Positions 1 through 5,700 of a DNA stretch of 6,491 bases are shown in pieces. A program made the position numbers and the translations under genes. The notes beneath the pieces were generated by a model that saw nothing but the letters and a program-made list of their open reading frames with translations, made no database searches and had not been told where the DNA came from. Numbering within the stretch: the stretch's first letter is position 1; the number at the start of each line of letters is the position of its first letter. The DNA lies in NCBI GenBank assembly GCA_003663445.1, contig QMZZ01000018.1:1-6491 (forward strand). The letters are read 5' to 3'. Source of the stretch: Candidatus Aenigmatarchaeota archaeon. Lineage in GTDB: Archaea > Aenigmatarchaeota > Aenigmatarchaeia > QMZP01.

Positions 1-34
1 AGCTTACCCTTCTCAACCTTCTTGGCCTCGGCAT
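1..34 (-). CDS. UPF0251/DUF134-like DNA-binding protein, N-terminal fragment (runs off left edge)
   Basis: Only 11 complete codons are visible, reading MPRPRRLRRVS, and the frame is open to the window edge. The peptide resembles the usual beginning of UPF0251/DUF134 proteins (M-P/A-R-P-R/K-x-x-R-R-V), small predicted helix-turn-helix DNA-binding proteins. A Shine-Dalgarno sequence AGGTGA (45-40) sits 5 bases before this ATG and overlaps the stop codon of the upstream DUF5320 gene, so the two genes are probably co-transcribed and translationally close. From general familiarity, DUF134 genes are often found beside DUF5320 and NifX/NifB-like or Mrp-like genes, which supports the call. A competing ATG at 39-37 opens another frame (MNAEAKKVEKGK), but it is only 1 base from the Shine-Dalgarno and matches no family I know. 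The identification rests on a short motif plus context. Confidence 0.55.
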   Translation of the reverse strand, partial: MPRPRRLRRVS

Positions 35-43
35 TCATTTCAC

Positions 44-415
44 CTACTTCTTTTTTAATTCTTGGAGTTTCTGATTTATCTGCTTTAATTCCTCCTGGAT
101 TTCCTTCAGCTCTGCTTCCAGCTCCGCCCTTTCAGCCTCCAGGATCCTCACCTGATCTTCCCTGGTAGGGGTCCAGGGCTGAACAGGCTGGACCTGTGGC
201 TGGACTGGCTGGACGGAAGCAGGGGGAAGGGGCCTTAAGAGCCAAAACCTCCATCTCCAGCCTCGGCCAAAGCCAAAACCTCGGCCCCATCTCCTCCAGC
301 CGAATCCAGGGAGCGGATTCATCCAGCCAGGCACACCGAAGCCTGCACAGTATCCTGCTCCTCTCCCTGTCATGGGTCCTAGACCGAGCGGACCTGTTCC
401 GTCACCCCACGGCAT
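44..415 (-). CDS. DUF5320 domain protein (Gly/Arg-rich head, coiled-coil tail)
   Basis: This 123-residue protein has the hallmark DUF5320 N-terminus: MPWGDGTGPLGLGPMTGRGA followed by GYCAGFGVPGWMNP (residues 1-34). Next come a Gly/Arg/Trp/Phe-rich low-complexity stretch (about 36-60), a QPVQPQVQPVQP proline/glutamine hinge (69-80), and a charged C-terminal coiled coil (about 85-122). Biochemical function of the family is unknown, to my knowledge; members often sit near iron-sulfur or metal-cofactor maturation genes. It has no signal peptide or membrane segment and is presumably cytoplasmic. I chose the ATG at 415 because a full Shine-Dalgarno lies just upstream and because MPxGDGTGP is the usual family start. 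A GTG three codons earlier (424-422) lies inside that Shine-Dalgarno and is rejected. One cysteine (C23) is present. The gene heads a transcription unit with the UPF0251-like gene after it. Confidence 0.85.
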   Translation of the reverse strand: MPWGDGTGPLGLGPMTGRGAGYCAGFGVPGWMNPLPGFGWRRWGRGFGFGRGWRWRFWLLRPLPPASVQPVQPQVQPVQPWTPTREDQVRILEAERAELEAELKEIQEELKQINQKLQELKKK

Positions 416-420
416 TTTTA

Positions 421-430
421 TCACCTCCTT
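421..430 (-). promoter_or_regulatory. Exceptionally strong Shine-Dalgarno for the DUF5320 gene
   Basis: The minus strand reads AAGGAGGTGATAAAAATG. AAGGAGGTGAT is complementary over 11 bases to the canonical 16S rRNA 3' end (ATCACCTCCTT), and the ATG follows 4 bases later. This fixes the start at 415 rather than the GTG at 424. The trx-like, ccdA-like and ZIP genes in the same window show no comparable site. Confidence 0.85.
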
Positions 431-437
431 TTATTTT

Positions 438-451
438 TGAATACTTATTCA
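438..451. promoter_or_regulatory. Operator-like palindrome 1 (TGAATA-CT-TATTCA)
   Basis: This is a perfect 6+6 inverted repeat with a 2-base spacer. It shares both half-sites with a second palindrome centred 25 bp away. If transcription starts about 26 bases downstream of the TATA box at 483-490, this site lies in the 5' leader at roughly +9 to +22, where a bound repressor would block the start of transcription. The symmetry resembles ArsR/SmtB-type sensor operators (ATGAA..TTCAT cores). The regulator's identity is inference. Confidence 0.5.
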
Positions 452-461
452 TTATTCTCTA

Positions 462-477
462 ATGAATATATATTCAT
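462..477. promoter_or_regulatory. Operator-like palindrome 2 (ATGAATATATATTCAT)
   Basis: This is a perfect 16-base palindrome containing the same TGAATANNTATTCA core as the site at 438-451. It lies between the TATA box and the expected transcription start, a classic position for a repressor that blocks polymerase recruitment. Two matching sites in one 136-base gap make chance AT-rich symmetry less likely. An alternative reading is that the central ATATATAT acts as a TATA element. Confidence 0.55.
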
Positions 478-482
478 AAAAG

Positions 483-497
483 TATTTAAAGCTTTCG
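483..497 (-). promoter_or_regulatory. Archaeal BRE/TATA promoter for the DUF5320-UPF0251 unit
   Basis: The minus strand reads CCGAAAGC then TTTAAATA. The octamer TTTAAATA (490-483) is a good archaeal TATA box, and the purine-rich CGAAA just upstream fits a TFB-recognition element. The usual spacing puts the transcription start near 460, giving a leader of about 45 bases that ends in the Shine-Dalgarno. The ZIP gene ends at 552, so this promoter starts a separate unit. No strong terminator is visible between 551 and 498, only short T runs on the minus strand, so read-through from the ZIP operon is possible. Confidence 0.55.
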
Positions 498-551
498 GTC
501 CCTAGAAAAGTTTTTCGAGATCAAAACAGCAGGGATCGTGAAGACTGGTAA

Positions 552-1283
552 TTAACCTGAAAAGCTTTTTGCAAGCAGGATAAAGCCGATACCCAGGAGA
601 AAGACCAGAAAGGTAAGAACGGATTTCCTGAGGCTTTTCTCCCTGTGGAGCTCTGGAATAAGGTCAGAGGTCGAGATGTAAAGAAATCCTCCTGCTGCTA
701 TCGGAAGGAGGAAGATGACGAAACCCGGGATGCCAGAAAGCATCCAGCCCAAAAGACCACCAAGAACGCAGGTGAGCTGGGAAAGAAAATTGTAAAACAA
801 GGCCTTTTTTATTTTCATCCCTCCATAGACCAGAACTCCGAAGTCACCTAGCTCCTGTGGGATTTCGTGCGAGATTATAAGTAGGGTCGTTATCCAGCCG
901 AAAGCAGGACCTATCCAGAATCCGGCAGCTATGATAAGGCCGTCTATGAAATTATGGATCCCGTCTCCAAGAAGCATAAGATAGGTGTAGGGATGAACAG
1001 GGCAGGCGGTTTTATGGCAGTGATGCCAGTAAATGAACTTTTCCATTAAAAAGAAAAGGCAGAAACCCAGGATTAGGAGGGAAAATGCAAGAAATGAGGA
1101 AAGACTTTCGAGTGATTCGGACAAAAGATGGTAAAAACAACCTGCCAGCAAGCTTCCGGCAGAAAAACCGACTAAAGCCATCAAAAGCTTTTCCAGGGTC
1201 TTTTCGCTTATGAACAAGCTAAAGCCGCCTATAAGAGCTATCAAACCGTCTATCAGGCATGCCAGTAAAATCAATTCAAGCAT
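552..1283 (-). CDS. ZIP-family divalent metal transporter
   Basis: This 243-residue, eight-helix membrane protein has a length typical of prokaryotic ZIP (ZupT/ZIPB-type) transporters, which move Zn2+ or related divalent metals into the cytoplasm. Predicted helices are near 2-25, 30-54, 64-85, 100-125, 129-156, 163-184, 188-212 and 223-241. Helix 4 carries GDGIHNFIDG (H110, N111, D114) and helix 5 carries SHEIPQELGD (H139, E140, Q143, E144), the two halves of the family's metal centre. The second helix-5 histidine of many ZIPs is Gln here, a common prokaryotic variant. The cytoplasmic loop between helices 3 and 4 is metal-ligand rich (HHCHKTACPVH, 87-97). The ATG follows the TAG of the ccdA-like gene directly (TAGATG), with only a weak GGGATGGG upstream, so translation is probably coupled. 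Which metal is carried cannot be read from sequence. Confidence 0.92.
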   Translation of the reverse strand: MLELILLACLIDGLIALIGGFSLFISEKTLEKLLMALVGFSAGSLLAGCFYHLLSESLESLSSFLAFSLLILGFCLFFLMEKFIYWHHCHKTACPVHPYTYLMLLGDGIHNFIDGLIIAAGFWIGPAFGWITTLLIISHEIPQELGDFGVLVYGGMKIKKALFYNFLSQLTCVLGGLLGWMLSGIPGFVIFLLPIAAGGFLYISTSDLIPELHREKSLRKSVLTFLVFLLGIGFILLAKSFSG

Positions 1284-1979
1284 CTAAACCCATCCCATTA
1301 CCATAGCTATACCCAGAAGCAGGATGATAATTCCGGCTATCAAATGGAGATACCTGATATTCTTTTCTTTCCATCCGGAAACAGATTCGACGGTTGTGAA
1401 TCCGGCATAAACCCCAGCTGTTATTGCGAGCATGGGGCTTATGAAGATCAGATTGTAAAGCAAAAGCCACGGAAGAACGCTTAAGAGCTCGAAAGCCGAG
1501 AGGATCCCTCCAGCCACGATATAGGGACCGATTGTGCAGGGAAGGAGGAAAACTGTCACGAATGCACCGACTATAAAAGCTCCTTTAGCAGATGTCACCC
1601 CTGCTATTAGCTTCTGAACCTTAGGTCTCAAGCTCAAGGGCATCTCCGTTGCTATCCCTCCTGGTTTATACCGGAAGAAGTCCTTCAGGTTAAGAATACC
1701 GAGCAGGATAGCAACGATCCCCAGGAGCTTATAGAGCCAAAGTCTTATGAAGGTCAGGGCCTGAACGAGCTGGAAGAATCTTATGATAACGAGACCGTAA
1801 AAAAGATAGAGGATGAAAACGGCTGAGGAAAATGCCAAACCTGCATGCAATACGGCTCTTTTTTCTTCAGGCCGGTAGGTCAGGATCGCTACGAGAAGGA
1901 ATGTCAGGACTGCCAAAGCACAGGGATTAACAGCGTCCACAGCTGCCAAAGAGACTATTTTCGAAATGGTCAGCATCAT
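1284..1979 (-). CDS. CcdA/DsbD-family transmembrane thiol electron transporter
   Basis: This is a 231-residue, predominantly hydrophobic protein with about six membrane segments, the size of a minimal CcdA (the membrane domain of DsbD). The family relays electrons from cytoplasmic thioredoxin, through two membrane cysteines, to thiol proteins outside the membrane. Both expected cysteines are present: C20 in DAVNPCALAVL (helix 1) and C148 in FLLPCTIGPYI (helix 4). These two NPC/LPC motifs define the internal pseudo-repeat. They are the only cysteines, which fits a dedicated disulfide relay. The gene overlaps the preceding thioredoxin-like gene by ATGA (1979-1976), indicating translational coupling, and the ZIP gene starts immediately after its stop. 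A second ATG follows the first (MM), so the start could be one codon later. No Shine-Dalgarno is evident. No cytochrome c haem-ligation genes are visible, so a general envelope thiol-reducing role is preferred over cytochrome c maturation. Confidence 0.88.
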   Translation of the reverse strand: MMLTISKIVSLAAVDAVNPCALAVLTFLLVAILTYRPEEKRAVLHAGLAFSSAVFILYLFYGLVIIRFFQLVQALTFIRLWLYKLLGIVAILLGILNLKDFFRYKPGGIATEMPLSLRPKVQKLIAGVTSAKGAFIVGAFVTVFLLPCTIGPYIVAGGILSAFELLSVLPWLLLYNLIFISPMLAITAGVYAGFTTVESVSGWKEKNIRYLHLIAGIIILLLGIAMVMGWV

Positions 1980-2710
1980 TTTTTCATTTTCTGATTTTTA
2001 ATTTTTTTCTTCCTTAAGAGATAGCTAAGGAGGATGAAAAGAAAAGCTATAACTAAACCGAGAATGAGATAGCTCTGCGCCTGAATACCCTGATCGCAGT
2101 TTTTTACGGTTTGCTTGCCGGCTTGTCTCCATTCCAATACCCAGCCATCCAGCTGGACCGCGTGATCGAAGGTTATCCACGAGCCTGATATCGGAACTGG
2201 CTGAGGATCTATTTCGGTTGCTGTCAGCTGAGAAAGATCGGAAAACAAAAGCTCCTTGTAATTTCCGAGCGGTTTTTCACCTGTCCTTATCAGGACCCTA
2301 TCACCCGCCCAAATTTTCGGGCTTCCTGGCAGGTCCTCAACCTCTTCGAAAGGAACCTGACCATCAAGAAGCGGGCAGGGACTTCCGTTTACTTCTTCTA
2401 GGGTCTTTTCGAGGTTCTCGAGAATCGGGATGTCACCGATTATGCTCTTGTTACTGAAGATTATCAACGGGATGCCCAATCCTGTCCCGTATCTGTCTGC
2501 ATACTGCATAAGAAATACTGAATTCTCCTGCTGCTGATAGATCTCGTATTCGATTATCACAAGGTCAGGATGCTTCTTTAGGACCTGGCTGAAAATGAAG
2601 GGATCCGTTTTCGCACAGTGAGGGCAGCCTACACCCGTAAAGTAAACAGCGCAGGTATAGGCATGAGTAACCGGGAGCAAGAGGATGAAGAGGAAGAGAA
2701 ATCTTTTCAT
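1976..2710 (-). CDS. Exported membrane-anchored thioredoxin-fold protein, CPHC active site
   Basis: This 244-residue protein starts with a clear signal sequence (MKRFLFLFILLLPVTHA, cleavage probably before YTC). A thioredoxin/DsbA-like fold follows: strand AVYFTGVG, active site C29-P-H-C32, and a likely cis-proline at P81 in GLGIPLIIF. A second extracytoplasmic stretch (about 115-205) contains WAGDRVLIRTG and GSWITFDHAV. One transmembrane helix (about 213-232) ends in a Lys-rich cytoplasmic tail. CPHC is the DsbA-type dipeptide and suggests a relatively oxidising active site, although the adjacent ccdA-like gene argues that the protein is kept reduced. It could be a reductase, isomerase or thiol carrier. 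Extra cysteines are C20, C112 and C205. I prefer the ATG at 2710 over a TTG at 2731 because it begins the signal peptide directly. The stop overlaps the ccdA-like start by 4 bases. Confidence 0.85.
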   Translation of the reverse strand: MKRFLFLFILLLPVTHAYTCAVYFTGVGCPHCAKTDPFIFSQVLKKHPDLVIIEYEIYQQQENSVFLMQYADRYGTGLGIPLIIFSNKSIIGDIPILENLEKTLEEVNGSPCPLLDGQVPFEEVEDLPGSPKIWAGDRVLIRTGEKPLGNYKELLFSDLSQLTATEIDPQPVPISGSWITFDHAVQLDGWVLEWRQAGKQTVKNCDQGIQAQSYLILGLVIAFLFILLSYLLRKKKIKNQKMKK

Positions 2711-2730
2711 ATTATTTATATTACTTATCA

Positions 2731-2738
2731 AATTTAAA
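2731..2738 (-). promoter_or_regulatory. Possible TATA box giving a leaderless trx-like transcript
   Basis: The minus strand reads TTTAAATT, centred about 25 bases before the A of the ATG at 2710, the spacing expected if transcription starts at the start codon itself. It overlaps the TAA stop (2736-2734) of the surface protein gene. No Shine-Dalgarno precedes the ATG, which fits a leaderless mRNA. The motif is short and the gap AT-rich, so chance is possible; the alternative is read-through from the surface protein gene. Confidence 0.35.
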
Positions 2739-5700
2739 CCCTGAGGGCCAAAAGTATCAGGATTCCGGAAATCACCGCAAAAACAGCGAGAAAGATTCCC
2801 CAGGGGATGATCGGGATTGCAGGAGCTTCCGGAACTTCTGGTTGAACAGGCTGGATTTCTGGTGCTTTCACTATCGGGCTGAACACAGCTATAATGCCGC
2901 TATCCAGGATCGCCTTTACCTCTACCAAAAGATCGGCCTCACCGTCTCGGTCCAGATCGAGCTCGTTCTGTCCGATCCCGATCTCAACCTCGCTTCCGTT
3001 TACCTCAAGAACGGCTGTTAGGTTCTTGGTTTCTCTTAGAACTATCAAGGTCTCGTTCAGCTGAACAGAATCGGAAAGGTTCAGGAAGATTTCTTTCCCT
3101 GAGATATCCTGGAACCGGTAGGATTTCGGCTCGATTGCAGGTTTTTTCTCTTCTGGTGGAGCTGGAGCTCCAGCCCCTCCACCACCTCCCCAACCCGAGG
3201 GTCTCCTGGGTTTTGAAACCGTCAAAATCTTGCTTATATTTGCTATCGAACCGTCAGAATCTTTAACAGTCAGGATCACAAGATAACTCCCTTCAGTATT
3301 GTAGGTGTGTTGGACCCTGGGTTGGGTCGAATTTAGCTTATTCCTGTCCCCGAAATCCCAGGAATAGTTAACAATCTGGTCCCAGCTTTCGGTCGGGCTG
3401 GCGTCAAAGGTGATGGGCTTCCCGGTTTCATGACCTGACCAGGTAAAATCAGGAAGGGGGACGGAGTCAGAGATGTTAATAGTTTTGCAGAGAAGGGAAG
3501 AAACATTATAGCTGTCTGTCAGGTTCAGGCACACCTGGTACGTCCCGTTCTGCTGGTAAAGGTGGCTCGGGTTTTGCTCCATACTGCTCTCACCGTCTCC
3601 GAATTCCCAGAGCCATTCTGTTTGGTAAAAGGTTTCCGAGAGATCGGCAAAACTGACATTTTCTCCTTCCACAGGGCTTTCCGGAGACCAGGTGAAGTTC
3701 GGTTTGGGTGTTAGGTTCAGGATCAAAGTTATGGTTTTTTGAGAATCGAGCCAGATCTCGCTCTGGTTTTTGGCGGTTTTGAATCCTGCCTTGAGCAGAT
3801 ATGGGCTGAAATTCAGCCTGGAATCTGAGTTGTTGATTTCGTATTCAGGAAGGCTTTCTGAAAGCCTCCCTCTTCTTAAGAAAAGGCTCAGATTCAATCT
3901 CTCTGAGCTTATATTCAGGCTCGAGTTCTTGATAAGGTTTCCTAACTGATCCTTGATCAGAACCGTTAAGGTCCAGTTAACCCTTAGCTTCGTATTATTT
4001 TTCGTTTGACCTATCTGGTTTTCAGAAAGGATATCAGGATTATAGAGGATGTCAGAAAGCCATATCCCCTCTTCTGCCCCAGAGATAGTGTTGTTGCTGA
4101 TGTTTGCCTGACCGTTCTGCCCGAAAATAGCTACGGACGCATTTTCGATTTTGTTTTTGCTGATGACAGCATCTTGCCAGAATTTTATACCCCAATCACA
4201 TTCAAGCTGATTCTCGCTCAGGTTGTTCAGACCAGACCGGGTGGTATAGATATTCATGCAGGTTTTACCTGTCAGGTTATTTCTGAAGATGGTGTTGTTT
4301 GTCCCGTCTCTCCACGTCTTTATCCCTGTTTCTGCCTGAATCCTGTTAAGGACGACGGTGGTGTTTTTGTTTATCTCCATACCTATCCATGCATCCTGAA
4401 TAGTGTTGTTGAAGATAAAGGCTGGTGGATTGAGCTCTATAGCGTATCCCTGACCCGGATAGTTCGTGAAGAGATTGTGCGAAATGTTTCTGTAGGTATT
4501 CGAATAGTAATCGGCTATCTTTGAATTTATGAAGGTGTTGTTTTCGATTCTGTCACCGATAACCTCACCGCAGTTTATGAAGGTGTTGTTCAGAATGACA
4601 GCCCTCGTATAGTGTTCAAATCTACAGCCTTCAAAAGCATTGCCGGAAATCGTTACACCAGGACCTGCATCTCTTATAGTGACGAGATAAAACGTGTTAT
4701 TCTTCATCACACCTTTGGTATTCCCGAAGATTATTTTCCCGTTGGAAAAATTGTTTCCTGAAAAAGTCAAATTATCAGAATGTATGTATAGTATCATGCT
4801 GTTGCCTTCTATTAAGTTGTTCAGGACTGAAAGGTTTCCTGCACACTGCAGACTTGCCTCTAGACCAGGAATCCTGTTATTAATATAGCTGTGATCCTGG
4901 CAGCTTGAACCAGTTGAGACAGGATAAAGTGTGTTGTTGAAAAGGCAGTTCTTAAGAGTCACATTCTTCCCGACCGTATAGAAGAACCAGAGACCCCAGC
5001 TCGATTCCTCTTTTTTCAGTTCAGGAGACAGCGATAGATTCGAGAAATCGCAGTCCACCACCAAATCGTTTCCGTTTATTATAACTACCTGGGTCAGTCC
5101 GGCTTTCCTCGAAAGCATATAATTCCCTCTGCATATCCTGGCAGATTCCCCTATCGTCATAGCCCTGAGTTTTATGCACTGGGAAAGGTTCATCCTTAGC
5201 GGGACATAGCTCTGGTTCGGCTTTATCCAAAGATCATAATTCCCGACCATGTTCTTGAAAGCCGAGATTTTGAACCTGGTGAAATTCTGCCTGAAACTCT
5301 GGTTTATCCTGAATTCGGGAAGGCTGAAAATTTCTGTATAGCCATCCTCGGCTGTAAGGGTCTGGTAGAAGAGACTCCCGTTTTCGTCCTCGGCTCTCAC
5401 CTCTGCCTGAGCAACCGGCCCGTCGTTAGTGAAAACATAGGCTTGCACTTGCCATTCCTTGCTCACATCAAGCCCGTTTCCCTGAAATCTGTTTGTCTTG
5501 AGGATTAGATCGGAATCGAGAGCGAATACACCCTTTCCATTTTCTGTAAGGTTGCATCCAGAAATTCTGGCTGAAGAGTTTACGATCTCGATCCCTGTTT
5601 GATATCCTGATATCCGGCAACCTCTGACATCGGCCCAGGCTTCTATCCTTATCCCCTTTCCTTTCTTTCCTTCTTGAAAGATGAGTGAAGAGTTGCAGTC

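Noticed and set aside
196..462. Plus-strand open frame opposite the DUF5320 gene
   Set aside because: DUF5320 on the minus strand is recognised by motif and has a perfect Shine-Dalgarno; the plus-strand peptide is low-complexity shadow sequence.
1276..1470. Minus-strand open frame inside the ccdA-like gene
   Set aside because: It is out of frame with a gene whose product is clearly recognisable and shows no recognisable motif.
2729..2731. TTG as the start of the thioredoxin-like gene
   Set aside because: It adds seven polar residues before an otherwise typical signal peptide, and the ATG at 2710 is a better start with plausible leaderless spacing.
2734..2814. Archaeosortase (PGF-CTERM) or LPXTG-type sorting signal at the surface protein C-terminus
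   Set aside because: The helix is preceded by Pro-rich sequence, but no PGF or LPXTG motif is present and there is almost no basic tail, so a simple transmembrane anchor is the plain reading.
2844..2855. Shared 12-base string with the DUF5320 gene (181-192), encoding QPVQP in both
   Set aside because: Both are proline/glutamine-rich linkers; a 12-base match in similar codon context is likely coincidence or convergence.
4006..4524. A 172-codon open frame on the plus strand
   Set aside because: It is antisense to the beta-helix region of the surface protein, resembles no family and has no convincing start signal. The beta-helix coding sequence explains the region fully.
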